This document shows positions 36,861 through 45,178 of a stretch of 64,000 bases of DNA, one piece after another; position 1 is the stretch's first letter, and every line of letters begins with the position of its first letter. The stretch is from NCBI RefSeq assembly GCF_013371215.1, contig NZ_JABWMH010000001.1:496001-560000 (forward strand), in the 5' to 3' direction. This DNA is from Parasphingorhabdus flavimaris (GTDB lineage: Bacteria; Pseudomonadota; Alphaproteobacteria; Sphingomonadales; Sphingomonadaceae). A program made the position numbers and the translations under genes. The notes below the pieces were generated by a model that was given only the letters and a program-made list of their open reading frames with translations, was not told where the DNA came from and did no database searches.

Positions 36861-37115
36861 GTTACCCCTATATGTTCGTGATTTATTTGATAATTTATAG
36901 CACGTTTTTTACGAGTAAATAGCACTTTAGATTTTTTACCGTTGTCGTCCCGACCCGCGCTCTATGCGTGTTCCACACACCGAGCCAATAGTCTCGGCCC
37001 ATTCGGGTAACGATCACTAACGGATTTTCTAAGGGGCCTTGCCCCTCGCGCCTGCAAGGCATCCAAACGTATCCACTTCAACTCTCGTTTTCGCGGAGCC
37101 TCGTTCAGAGCCTCC

Positions 37116-37170
37116 TTGCAGTTGCTAGCCCCACTTCTCGGCGAAGCACCAGGTTTGCATGAGCAAACCA
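37116..37170 (+). ncRNA. Structured leader motif, copy 1
   Basis: TGCAG (37118-37122) can pair with TTGCA (37155-37159). Inside is GCTAGCCCCA, then the hairpin CTTC (37134-37137) / GAAG (37143-37146), then ACCAGGTTTGC. A second perfect stem, GGTTTGC (37152-37158) / GCAAACC (37163-37169), is an alternative partner. The ATG of the next gene is 27 bases on. Two other copies lie at 44241 and 51170. Confidence 0.5.
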
Positions 37171-37196
37171 GTTTCAAGGTGGGAAGGAGAAGTGAT

Positions 37197-37613
37197 ATGG
37201 AATTTACTCATGAAGGATATGGTGCAGGTCATCCTTGGTATTATGTTCTGGGAGGAAAACGACTGTCCCTTAAGGAAATCCAGCTATCAGCAAAGGCAAG
37301 CGGGTATCGCGGATATAGGGCTGACGAGATTGAAAAAGCTGACCAGATGAATGAGCCAAGGCGTTCTGAATCTTTGAGGTCATTGCGCGAGATTGCGAAA
37401 CAGGAACTCGGGCAAGATGTTGTCCGCTACCGTGAATTGGCAAAGCAATTGGCTAGGCGAAGAGATGCAGGATTTGAGGATTCAGAGGAGGACGGATGCG
37501 CCGATATTCATACCAATATCAGCCTCAAACATAACCACATCTACAATGAATTAGCCCATATTTTGGTTATCGATGAGCTATTAAGCAAACAGGGGGATTT
37601 GTTCGCCTTTTGA
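37197..37613 (+). CDS. Hypothetical protein with structured leader
   Basis: Starting at 37197, behind AAGGAG at good spacing, the product is 138 residues: charged, helical, with no transmembrane part. The N-terminus is HEGYGAGHPWYYVLGGKRLS; the C-terminal half is Arg/Glu-rich. No family was recognised. It carries copy 1 of the structured leader, as do ardA and the gene at 51304, which suggests a mobile-element function. Confidence 0.6.
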   Translation: MEFTHEGYGAGHPWYYVLGGKRLSLKEIQLSAKASGYRGYRADEIEKADQMNEPRRSESLRSLREIAKQELGQDVVRYRELAKQLARRRDAGFEDSEEDGCADIHTNISLKHNHIYNELAHILVIDELLSKQGDLFAF

Positions 37614-37640
37614 AGCGCGGGGCAACGACTCCGCTAGGGC

Positions 37641-38927
37641 TTATTCGTCGGAATCAGCCAGTGATAATCCGCGAAGAATTTCCCAGACTGCGAGGAAATG
37701 ATCATGCGCGATGTAGCCGAATTTAGGAAGATCATCTGAAAAGTAAATGTCGTCTATTCCGTTGGCATAGCAATACGTCATATATTCGGTAAATATCGTT
37801 CGTAGCAGACCTGAGAGTTTGATTTGCATATTGTGGCACACTACAGCTTCAACCATGCTGGTTTTAAACGAGCCCCAGTCAGGCAAGCCTATATCAGGAC
37901 GCACGGCTATACCATTGGTGCTCATGAAAAACTCATCAAACGATTCCTGTATTATTCGAATTGCCTGACCCATGAAGGCTGAATGGAGGCTATCTAGCCA
38001 GAACTCGCTGTCTTCAATCTGGTCAATAATAGCTTGTACTGCGTTCAATCGATTTTCATCGGAATCGCCGAATACAACCCCTTCGTCTGAGGAGGTGCGA
38101 TGTGGGCTAAACGGGTTGACCAAACAAAGTACGATGGTGTTTGGGTTCGGAAATGCTGGACAAACCTCGTGCCAATACTGGCGTGCATAGACGAAGCCGT
38201 GTAATCCTTCGGCTTCAAGCCGTTGCGAAATCAGGCCCGTCATCGTTTTGAATGCTTGTTGGGTATATGCGGGGGGCGAGCCTCCCGGCGCCCCCGCATC
38301 GATCCATCCTTCAATCAGCGGGAAGGAGGCAGTCACGACCGTTATTGAGCTATCATCTAAGATGTTGTTCTCGATCCAACGATAATAAAGATCGCTGGGA
38401 TAAAATGGTTGGAGCGAGATAGTTTCTCCATCGATGTGCGGAATTAGCGCGACAATATTTTTGTCATTGATTGTTATCTCTTGAGCGAAGGCATCTCTAA
38501 CGCCTCTCCCTTCCATAGGAGCAACTAGTATCGAATGCAGGCTTGATTCCGATAAAGGTGGAAACAAGGTGCAAAAATGATTGGCATAGGCGAGAAGCTC
38601 TGTGAATGCTTGGCGCTCAGTTTGGTCTGACTTTTTAAGTTCAATTATCGTGAGGTCGCCAGAGTCGGCAATGTGGCCAAGTAGGTCAATTCTAGTGGTC
38701 GAATCCGCGTCCCGAACCAACCTGACCTCTTTGCCATCTAGGTGAAGAGAACCAAGGTTTTCGAGCATTTTATTGATTTTAGCTTCAGTCCTTCGCTTCA
38801 ACAGAGCAGATATATGAGGAAATTTACTATTATCAATTTGTGCAACCGTTTTGGAAGCCTCAAATAGAGAGCTAAGGTTGTCCTTGTGTTTTTCAAAGAG
38901 CCTGTCCCTTAATTCGTTTTCTTTCAC
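37641..38927 (-). CDS. Putative PD-(D/E)XK nuclease-like protein
   Basis: The 428-residue protein has an N-terminal PD-(D/E)XK pattern (STTRIDLLGHIADSGDLTI followed by IELKKSDQTERQAF, about residues 76-105). The Asp and the ExK pair are spaced as in restriction-type and NucS-like nucleases. The rest is unknown. It stands alone, converging with the gene at 37197. A defence role is inferred from fold and location next to the R-M genes. Confidence 0.6.
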   Translation of the reverse strand: MKENELRDRLFEKHKDNLSSLFEASKTVAQIDNSKFPHISALLKRRTEAKINKMLENLGSLHLDGKEVRLVRDADSTTRIDLLGHIADSGDLTIIELKKSDQTERQAFTELLAYANHFCTLFPPLSESSLHSILVAPMEGRGVRDAFAQEITINDKNIVALIPHIDGETISLQPFYPSDLYYRWIENNILDDSSITVVTASFPLIEGWIDAGAPGGSPPAYTQQAFKTMTGLISQRLEAEGLHGFVYARQYWHEVCPAFPNPNTIVLCLVNPFSPHRTSSDEGVVFGDSDENRLNAVQAIIDQIEDSEFWLDSLHSAFMGQAIRIIQESFDEFFMSTNGIAVRPDIGLPDWGSFKTSMVEAVVCHNMQIKLSGLLRTIFTEYMTYCYANGIDDIYFSDDLPKFGYIAHDHFLAVWEILRGLSLADSDE

Positions 38928-39026
38928 ATTTTCCCCGCACTAATTTTCAATATTCATCTGATTATTAGCAGATTTTTCTTGCAGAAGCCAAAATAGTCAT
39001 GTGATCGGAAGTTTTCATTCGGCGGA

Positions 39027-39581
39027 TCAACGGCCATTCACTGCCCGATAGAGCGTCCGAACGTTTACATGGTGCCGGTGAGCAATCACCGCCATATCCT
39101 CTCCCGCAGATTTACGACGCCGAGCGTCGAGGATCTGCTTGGCTGACAAAGCGCAGGGACGACCAAGTTTTACCCCGCGCTTCCGCGCAGCCGCTAGCCC
39201 TGCAACGGTACGTTCCGAAATGAGATTGCGCTCTAGTTCGCCGAACGCGTTGCGGATTTGAAAGAAGCAACGCCCCATAGGCGTTGTTGTGTCGATCCCC
39301 TCTGTCAGAACCAGAAAATCAATTCCATCGCGCTCGAAATGATCGAGCACATCAAGCGCATGGCGCAGGGATCGAAACGCCCTGTCCATTTTCCAGAGAA
39401 CAAGACTGTCGCCATGTCTCAGACTGGATAACGCTTTTTCAAAGCCTGGGCGCGATTTGGCAATCGCTGAAATCCCTTTGTCAGTGAATATCCTATCGCA
39501 GTTTGCTGCCTTCAAAGCGTCAGTTTGCAAATCGAGCGTTTGTTCACAGGTGGAAACCCGCGCGTATCCTATACGAGCCAT
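39027..39581 (-). CDS. Resolvase/invertase-type serine recombinase
   Basis: From the ATG at 39581 the 184-residue protein starts MARIGYARVSTCEQTLDLQ, with the nucleophile Ser in ARVST, Arg in LWKMDRAFRSL, and a C-terminal HTH of Hin type (ARRRKSAGEDMAVIAHRHHV). It is the size of Tn3-type resolvases. Putative crossover sites lie just upstream. No transposase accompanies it, so it may be a stranded resolvase. The frame is open to 39656. Confidence 0.88.
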   Translation of the reverse strand: MARIGYARVSTCEQTLDLQTDALKAANCDRIFTDKGISAIAKSRPGFEKALSSLRHGDSLVLWKMDRAFRSLRHALDVLDHFERDGIDFLVLTEGIDTTTPMGRCFFQIRNAFGELERNLISERTVAGLAAARKRGVKLGRPCALSAKQILDARRRKSAGEDMAVIAHRHHVNVRTLYRAVNGR

Positions 39582-39625
39582 ATCATAAAGCGCAGGTTTT
39601 CTGATGGTTTGCGAGAGGTTTGAAA

Positions 39626-39805
39626 TGTCAAAAACGACCGTTTTTGTCACAGTCAATATTCGAGGCTGGTTGTCTCTCGCCTTGGCAGGTCATTCCTGCA
39701 CTGCGCGTAGCGCATCTTATTACAATATTTGGATAATTTCAACAATTATACGATTCACTGCGTTTCGTTGTCCATCCGCCTTGACAAAAACGGTCGTTAT
39801 TGTCG
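39626..39805. other. Possible resolution (res) sites
   Basis: TGTCAAAAACGACCGTTTTT starting near 39625 is close to a dyad, and TTGACAAAAACGGTCGTTAT starting at 39781 is a second, similar dyad. They share CAAAAACG and sit between the resolvase and the opposite-facing gene, where res sites are found. Exact boundaries are approximate. Confidence 0.4.
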
Positions 39806-39829
39806 GTGGCGTGAAAGGGCATGAAGCCA

Positions 39830-40351
39830 ATGAGAAACGTAGCGAATAAAATATTCGGAGCAGTGGCAGCAGGAGCTTTCGCTTTAACGCCAACAGCTAC
39901 TTTTGCACAAGAAGCTCCCATACCTGCGAATGTAAATACATCAGCGGGAACTGCTGTTGAGGTTGAGACGCCTTTTGTAACATTCAATGACACGGATCGT
40001 TCAATACGATTTGTACAGTCTGGTGCTGCGGAAGCATCGCGCGATAAAATTGCTATCGTCGTATTCAGTGGAAATCGTGATTTGCAACGAGAAGCATATC
40101 AAGCCGCCCTGCAATTGCGTGACGAGCGTGTGCCTTTGGCGCTAATTCTTGGACCAAGCCTTGATCCAACCAATTCATCTGCGAGCATACAGGTTTATGC
40201 TGAGGGGGTACCCGTGTTTGATGGCACAGGCGCGATTATCGGTTCAAACAACGCCGATATGGTTCAACCGGAAACGGTTAGAATGGCAAGAATTGCATAT
40301 GACCGCCATTTCCCGCAGAGAGTTGCTAGCCTAGACCTGGGACAGAATTAA
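39830..40351 (+). CDS. Exported hypothetical protein
   Basis: From the ATG at 39830 (AAAGGG 10 bases upstream) the product is 173 residues with a Sec signal (KIFGAVAAGAFALTPTATFA). The mature part contains IRFVQSGAAEASRDKIAIVV and repeated short beta-like segments. No domain was recognised. The ATG at 39821 is an alternative. Its 3' end overlaps the end of the converging gene by 26 bases. Confidence 0.55.
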   Translation: MRNVANKIFGAVAAGAFALTPTATFAQEAPIPANVNTSAGTAVEVETPFVTFNDTDRSIRFVQSGAAEASRDKIAIVVFSGNRDLQREAYQAALQLRDERVPLALILGPSLDPTNSSASIQVYAEGVPVFDGTGAIIGSNNADMVQPETVRMARIAYDRHFPQRVASLDLGQN

Positions 40352-41255
40352 ATTCATTTCTCGGTGTGGCAGGCGTCGTGTCTCTGGCGTCAGCAAATTG
40401 TCCTTCACTTGCAACATCGCCAAAAATAGAAGCGAGTTCGTCACCGCTTTCAACAGTTCTCCTATCTGCAAGATCATCAATTTCTCTGTCTGCGTAACCT
40501 TGTGCTGCACGAGCATTGATCCAAACTTCATTGCTATCAATCTGAACAGCTACTGCATCCTGTTGTACTCTAGTGCCGCTAATTGCGGCTTCGACCACTT
40601 GCTCGGGTGCATCCATTGCGAGTTCACGCGCCTGAGCCACCTCGCCAACTGTAACCTCAGCTGTGCGTGTGCGATTTAGACCAATTTCTTCTGCATCTTC
40701 CATTAGGCCTTTCATTTCTGATGCACCTTCGGGACTGCTTTGTGCGCGCTCTGTCATCATTTTTGCTTGTTCTTCGGGCGGAGCAGCTCTCAATGCCATC
40801 AGGAATGTATAGTGAGATGCTCGCTCTGCTTCAGGAATGTTGTGGCGATCACAATAAGCGTCAAAATCTTCGAGTGCATCATCGATCGCAGTGCTCAAAT
40901 CTTCCTCTTCCACCGTAATGCCGAACATTGTAAATTGACCGTTTGTGTAAGTTGCCGTTGTCATTGCTAGTAGCTCTTCACGTTGTAGAGCGCCTAATTC
41001 AGCAATAAGGCTCGCATCCATCGGATCATCTTTTTTGCGGTCTTCAGCTTCGAGTGCCATGCGCTCTTCAAGTGCTACATCGGAAATTCCAGCTCCAACA
41101 CCGCCAAGTGCTTCGGCATTTCCGAACAACGCATCAAACATTGTTCCGCCAAAGTTGAAATCCTGAAAATAGATGGAGGGTTCGGGAAGAACGGCAGGAT
41201 CAACCGCCAAGTGCGCTGCAATCCCTGCATCTCTAACTGAATCTGCTGTAACCAT
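40326..41255 (-). CDS. Acidic hypothetical protein
   Basis: This 309-residue acidic, Ala/Glu-rich protein is largely helical; no signal peptide or membrane segment is visible. The ATG at 41255 is preferred because the frame above it (to 41402) looks non-coding. No relationship was recognised. It lies between a converging exported-protein gene and the subtilase gene on the opposite strand. Confidence 0.55.
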   Translation of the reverse strand: MVTADSVRDAGIAAHLAVDPAVLPEPSIYFQDFNFGGTMFDALFGNAEALGGVGAGISDVALEERMALEAEDRKKDDPMDASLIAELGALQREELLAMTTATYTNGQFTMFGITVEEEDLSTAIDDALEDFDAYCDRHNIPEAERASHYTFLMALRAAPPEEQAKMMTERAQSSPEGASEMKGLMEDAEEIGLNRTRTAEVTVGEVAQARELAMDAPEQVVEAAISGTRVQQDAVAVQIDSNEVWINARAAQGYADREIDDLADRRTVESGDELASIFGDVASEGQFADARDTTPATPRNEFNSVPGLG

Positions 41256-41500
41256 TATCTTATCCCAACCCTTATCTTTTGTTCTCGTGGATGAGGTAAT
41301 TATGGCAGAGCTGATTTTACAGAATCTTAATATTACATAAAATTTGATATAAAAATCAATCTCGTGCGCCTGGTTTGACCAATTTATTATGAGTATGGGC
41401 ATGTTGGTGATGAAACTAGAGCTTGCTAGTCACAATTTCGCCTGTGTAGAGAATTCGGCTTACCAATATTTGTTTGCGTTCTGAGGGGCTTGTTAAAGGA

Positions 41501-42934
41501 ATGGGAAAAGGGGCTGGGGGAAAAGGCAATCAGTTGGCAGGGAGGAGGTTCGATGAGGATGGAGGCAAAGGTAAAGACGTTGCTGAATTCGAGGTGCCGG
41601 ACCACCTCCTAACCGTTCAAAATCGACAGGTCCTTTCGCGAATAAACAAAGCGCGTCGGGGAAATAAGGGGCAGAGAGACTGGCTACTGTGGTCGGTTGA
41701 CGCGTTCGCGTACGACGGCAGTGAGGACTTCGAGGAGTGGCTCTCGGCTCTTTTCCTCAAAGTGTTCCACCTGCTGCCCGAAGGTGGGTACAAACTTGCA
41801 GCCTCTGACATCATCACTGAGCCATTTTCCAATGGGTTTCAGGACGAGCGTGGAATCTATCACCATCATGTAGAGGGCGAGCATCGCATTATGGTGATGC
41901 CTTCGATTGGGATCGTCGGGTTTTACGGTGCATCGGGAGAGCTCCGAAAGCGGTTGGACCCTGATGGAGTGGCCACAGCATGGAATTGGACCATGGTTGG
42001 TGCACCTGCCTCGGAGCATGTCGGAACCATTGCCGCGCCCGAAGCAAGCGATAGCGAATGGCAACTGGCCCTAGAAAAACTCCGGAAAACGTTCGGCACA
42101 GGTAAGGGTGCAACCCTTTGCATCATCGACAGCGGGATTAGTCCCGCAACTAGAGAACTAGAAGGGCGTGTTATTCAGCAATGGTCGATCCAATTGGGTC
42201 ACGATGGCCAATTGCATCCCGACTACATGAATGGCGATGACACGATCGGACATGGGACCTCGACTGCAACTATCGCTGCGGGCAAATCCGTCGGCGTCGC
42301 CTGCGATGCTCAGGTCATCTCAATCCGTATTGAAATGACACGGCACGGCAATGAGCTGAAATATGATTTTCGCGATTTGCTTGAGGCGTTCGACGTTCTT
42401 TTGTCTCCTCGTTCTCAGATTGTGAATGGTAGGGGGATCATGGAACAAATTGATACCCTGTTATTGCCGAATGGCATCTGTCGGTCGCCAAGAGATAACT
42501 CGGCAGTTTTCATGTCGGGTATAATGGCAAAATTGCCTGTCATGTTCGAGCTACATGACGTTGTGATCGTTGCGGCCATTGGCAATCAGTCCGGCAAAAC
42601 CTCTTTCCCCGCAGATCAGCCGCAAGTGTTTTCTGTTGGCGCTCTGACCGAAGAAGGCCTCAGGTGGTCGAAATCTGGTTTCGGAAAGGGCGGCACAGGC
42701 TCAGACTTACCCACAGCTCACATTTGCGGATGCAATATGCCTTGTGAGGACTTGGATGGCCGCATCATATTGAGAACAGGGACTTCTATGGCGGCGGCAT
42801 CTGTAGCGGGAATATTCACCGCCCTAGCACAGAAAAAACGGAATTCGCGGTCTCGCTGGACGAGAATGCTAAATTATATTAGAATTCTCAATGATGAAAA
42901 TGGCGTATTGCCAATTATTAGTGCGGAGAATTGA
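41501..42934 (+). CDS. Cytoplasmic S8 family (subtilisin-like) serine peptidase
   Basis: From the ATG at 41501 the 477-residue product has no signal peptide. The subtilase triad is complete: Asp in CIIDSGIS (about 206), His in IGHGTSTATIAAG (about 250), Ser in GTSMAAASVAG (about 428); VVIVAAIGNQSG carries the oxyanion Asn. The first 180 residues are an unrecognised domain that holds the fold's usual propeptide place. A separate I9-like protein is encoded just downstream. A cytosolic subtilase with a separate inhibitor-like gene points to a controlled, conflict-type protease. Confidence 0.85.
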   Translation: MGKGAGGKGNQLAGRRFDEDGGKGKDVAEFEVPDHLLTVQNRQVLSRINKARRGNKGQRDWLLWSVDAFAYDGSEDFEEWLSALFLKVFHLLPEGGYKLAASDIITEPFSNGFQDERGIYHHHVEGEHRIMVMPSIGIVGFYGASGELRKRLDPDGVATAWNWTMVGAPASEHVGTIAAPEASDSEWQLALEKLRKTFGTGKGATLCIIDSGISPATRELEGRVIQQWSIQLGHDGQLHPDYMNGDDTIGHGTSTATIAAGKSVGVACDAQVISIRIEMTRHGNELKYDFRDLLEAFDVLLSPRSQIVNGRGIMEQIDTLLLPNGICRSPRDNSAVFMSGIMAKLPVMFELHDVVIVAAIGNQSGKTSFPADQPQVFSVGALTEEGLRWSKSGFGKGGTGSDLPTAHICGCNMPCEDLDGRIILRTGTSMAAASVAGIFTALAQKKRNSRSRWTRMLNYIRILNDENGVLPIISAEN

Positions 42935-42968
42935 TTGAAAGAATTTTTTCCGGCCTCTGAATTATCTC

Positions 42969-42993
42969 AAACCCTAATACATATTTAGGGTTT
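42969..42993. promoter_or_regulatory. 9-bp inverted repeat before the I9-like gene
   Basis: AAACCCTAA (42969-42977) and TTAGGGTTT (42985-42993) form a perfect inverted repeat around seven bases. No T-run follows it, so it is likelier an operator or mRNA stem than a terminator. The ATG of the I9-like gene is 15 bases further on. Confidence 0.5.
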
Positions 42994-43007
42994 AAATAGG
43001 AAATAAG

Positions 43008-43286
43008 ATGGGGGCCTTAAAAGAGAATATGTTGATAATTATCTGCTCCAATGCTTTTGCTAGAAGTGTTGGAGGTAGTGAGCATGACCCCTTTCCAGAT
43101 TCTGTTCTAAAAGGAATCTCGGATCATTTCCATTTTCAAGTGGTGTGCCGCTATCAGACTATGCCTATTGTCTACATAGAGGCACAAGACGGAGATCTTG
43201 AAGGGCTACCAGATTATATTGAGCGCGAATTTCAAGGCGGTGTACAAATTGGCACACCTGGTGGTCTTGAAATGACTATGACCTAA
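43008..43286 (+). CDS. Small protein resembling a peptidase inhibitor I9 domain
   Basis: The 92-residue protein follows the I9 propeptide pattern: a strand (MLIIICSNAF), a helix (DSVLKGISDHFHF), then QVVCRYQTMPIVYIEAQDGD and LEGLPDYIEREF, similar to FKYKLPAVAVEASEEDLEAL-type segments. I9 domains chaperone and block subtilases. Here it is a separate gene behind the S8 gene, with AGGA before the ATG. Assignment is by pattern only. The 3' end overlaps the Trypco1-like gene on the other strand by four bases. Confidence 0.55.
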   Translation: MGALKENMLIIICSNAFARSVGGSEHDPFPDSVLKGISDHFHFQVVCRYQTMPIVYIEAQDGDLEGLPDYIEREFQGGVQIGTPGGLEMTMT

Positions 43287-43585
43287 GCGGGTTTCCTTTT
43301 CCAAGTCGCCTTCAACTTGATTGTTGCCTTAGTATGTACCTTGGCCAAGCCAAAGAATCCCCCTTCCGCTCCTCCCTCAAGGCCAAACTCCAGTTCCACC
43401 TGGTCGGGGTCGCCGACTGACTTGAACTTTTCAATCGCGTCTTCAGCAAAGCGCGCCATAGGCTCGAGCGCTTCCTTTGCCGGCATCTTGATTTCGGCAC
43501 TGTCTCCGTAAGCGCTACCATGAAGGCCACCCGAATTATCCACCAATTCGATTGTTGTTTTCCCATCTCCAACAAGATATTTCAT
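43283..43585 (-). CDS. Trypco1 (CU044_2847-type) domain protein
   Basis: The 100-residue protein has the core of Trypsin-co-occurring domain 1: a strand-rich start (KYLVGDGKTTIELVD), an Ala/Glu helix (EALEPMARFAEDAIEKFKSV), then DQVELEFGLEGGAEGG and KATIKLKATWKR. The family pairs with trypsin-like and other peptidases in NTP-linked bacterial conflict systems described by Kaur and colleagues. Here the peptidase neighbour is an S8 subtilase. A GAGGGG site precedes the ATG. It converges with the I9-like gene. Confidence 0.72.
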   Translation of the reverse strand: MKYLVGDGKTTIELVDNSGGLHGSAYGDSAEIKMPAKEALEPMARFAEDAIEKFKSVGDPDQVELEFGLEGGAEGGFFGLAKVHTKATIKLKATWKRKPA

Positions 43586-43622
43586 GTGTAGCCCCTCAGT
43601 TTGCTGTTGTTCCCATCATTAA

Positions 43623-44099
43623 CTATTTGATGGAGGGTGGCGATGCAAGTCGCGTGTAGAGTGTGAGCACGAATTCCCATTCCTCACGATTTGCGGTTTT
43701 TGTAGTTCCGGCCAGCCATGTGTGAATCTTGGTAGGGTTGAGGCTTGCAGGAGCGCTAAGTCGTGCATGACGCATGAGCGACACCGCTCCTAACCCAGTG
43801 CGTTGGGATTCTGCCACCAATTGCTCCCTCAATTCATCGGTGATGGTGATGCGCGAGGATTGCGCTTTTGGTGTTCCGAAATTCCGATATGCCGCAACAA
43901 CCCAATCAACGTGCTCTTTTCTTGCGGACTTATGTGTTCCATTCAGCCAGTTATGGACGATTGAGGAAGATTTTAAACCTTCAGGGCGAACGTCATTGGT
44001 GCCACGAAACAATCGCTGAATACCCGCGCCTGTGCGCTCTTGCTCGGCTTTCAGATGCGCTCGTATCTCTTCCGTAATTTCAATCCTGTCTTTTGCCAT
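43623..44099 (-). CDS. Internally duplicated HTH-like protein
   Basis: The 158-residue protein consists of two copies of a 70-residue unit: RIEITEEIRAHLKAEQERTG and RITITDELREQLVAESQRTG. Each ends in an IHxWLxGTxKxA-type segment (VHNWLNGTHKSAR and IHTWLAGTTKTAN). The pattern suggests a small HTH unit in tandem, possibly DNA binding. It lies upstream of, and on the same strand as, the Trypco1-like gene, 37 bases away, and could be the regulator of this cassette. No clear database family recognised. Confidence 0.6.
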   Translation of the reverse strand: MAKDRIEITEEIRAHLKAEQERTGAGIQRLFRGTNDVRPEGLKSSSIVHNWLNGTHKSARKEHVDWVVAAYRNFGTPKAQSSRITITDELREQLVAESQRTGLGAVSLMRHARLSAPASLNPTKIHTWLAGTTKTANREEWEFVLTLYTRLASPPSIK

Positions 44100-44229
44100 T
44101 GTTGTAAATCATACGTGATTCCAAGAAACCAAGCGACGGATTCATGCGGGTTTATCCACTTGCAGGGTTAGCGTTGTTCGTCGGTGACCTGGCCTTTTCC
44201 TGTCTCATTGATGTGTTGTCCGCGACTTT

Positions 44230-44332
44230 GGCGGAGGCGGGGGCAAGTCAATAGGCTGCCCGCACCATCTGTTTCACAGACCGTGTTGCCCATTTCGCTT
44301 ACGCTGACTTTGCCCCCTCATTCCTCCGCCTT
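44230..44332 (+). ncRNA. Structured leader motif, copy 2, before ardA
   Basis: GGGCAA (44241-44246) pairs with TTGCCC (44286-44291). Inside is GCTGCCCGCACCAT, the hairpin CTGT/ACAG (44269-44279) and ACCG. The upstream strand (GGCGGAGG ... GGGGGCAA, from 44230) can instead pair with TTTGCCCCC ... CCTCCGCC (44309-44332), a long alternative stem. The two structures exclude each other. Confidence 0.55.
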
Positions 44333-44375
44333 TGTTTTTCGCGTCCTCAATAAAACATGAAAGGAGGCGAGGCAC

Positions 44376-44873
44376 ATGACTACATTTTTTGCTCAACCCT
44401 ATAACATCGATGCAACCGGATTTTATTTCACCGACGTGGACGAATATCTGGAACGCTCAAGCACCAATCGTGACCGCTACGGCCAATTGGTCGAGGAATA
44501 TGAAATTCAGTTTATTGACGGTGAGTCTATCGATGCAAAACTTGCTGAGGCGCACGGAATTAATCAGGCAAATTTGTCCGAGGTCATCGCATTTATGGAT
44601 GTGGCTGATGCCCATGAGAAAGTGGCGTTCATCATCGCTGTGGACGAATGCGGATATGATGCTTCGTGCAATATCAGTGAAGTCGATATCGATATTTACG
44701 AGATGGACTCGCTGAATGAACTGGCTGAGCACTTCGTTGAAGAAGGTCTGTTTGGCTCAATTCCTGAGCGCATTCGACGCTATCTCGACATCGATGCCAT
44801 TGCACGCGATCTGGGCTTTGATTATTCGGAAACCGAGATATCAGGCACAAGATATGTCTACCGATGTAGCTAA
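44376..44873 (+). CDS. ardA: Antirestriction protein ArdA
   Basis: The 165-residue acidic protein starts FFAQPYNIDATGFYF and carries EEYEIQFIDGESIDAKL, FIIAVDECGYDA and DYSETEISGTRYVYRC, matching the ArdA family in length and sequence. ArdA mimics B-form DNA and blocks type I restriction enzymes, helping incoming plasmids. AAAGGAGG precedes the ATG. The unusual 275-base leader contains a shared structured motif (44241). Confidence 0.92.
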   Translation: MTTFFAQPYNIDATGFYFTDVDEYLERSSTNRDRYGQLVEEYEIQFIDGESIDAKLAEAHGINQANLSEVIAFMDVADAHEKVAFIIAVDECGYDASCNISEVDIDIYEMDSLNELAEHFVEEGLFGSIPERIRRYLDIDAIARDLGFDYSETEISGTRYVYRCS

Positions 44874-44914
44874 ATTTCGTGGCGAAAATCCATGACTTCA
44901 GCTATAATTCTGTC

Positions 44915-45178
44915 ATGATCAAAGACGGAAAAAACGACCCTTTTGCACATCTGCCCTCAATGATAACCGACGATACGCCGGAAGCACGCGCATGGCGAAG
45001 TGAGCAGGCAAATGTGGACGCAGATATCGAAGGGCTGGCGCAAAGCGCACCAGAGGACATTGCCTTCAATGATGCGCTCGATCAGCTTGATATTTCCGAT
45101 GAGGAAAAGATGGAACGGCTCATAAACTATTTCAGAGAGAAATATGGTGCTGCTGATGACCCAATTTCAAGCGAATGA
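44915..45178 (+). CDS. Probable Fic antitoxin
   Basis: From the ATG at 44915 the product is 87 residues, acidic and helical. It contains NVDADIEGL near residue 35, with the E-G of a Fic-inhibitory helix; the usual Ser/Thr four residues before is an Asp. It is followed by the Fic gene with a 4-base overlap, as in VbhA/VbhT and FicA/FicT pairs. A GTG at 44879 is an alternative start. The role rests mostly on context. Confidence 0.62.
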   Translation: MIKDGKNDPFAHLPSMITDDTPEARAWRSEQANVDADIEGLAQSAPEDIAFNDALDQLDISDEEKMERLINYFREKYGAADDPISSE

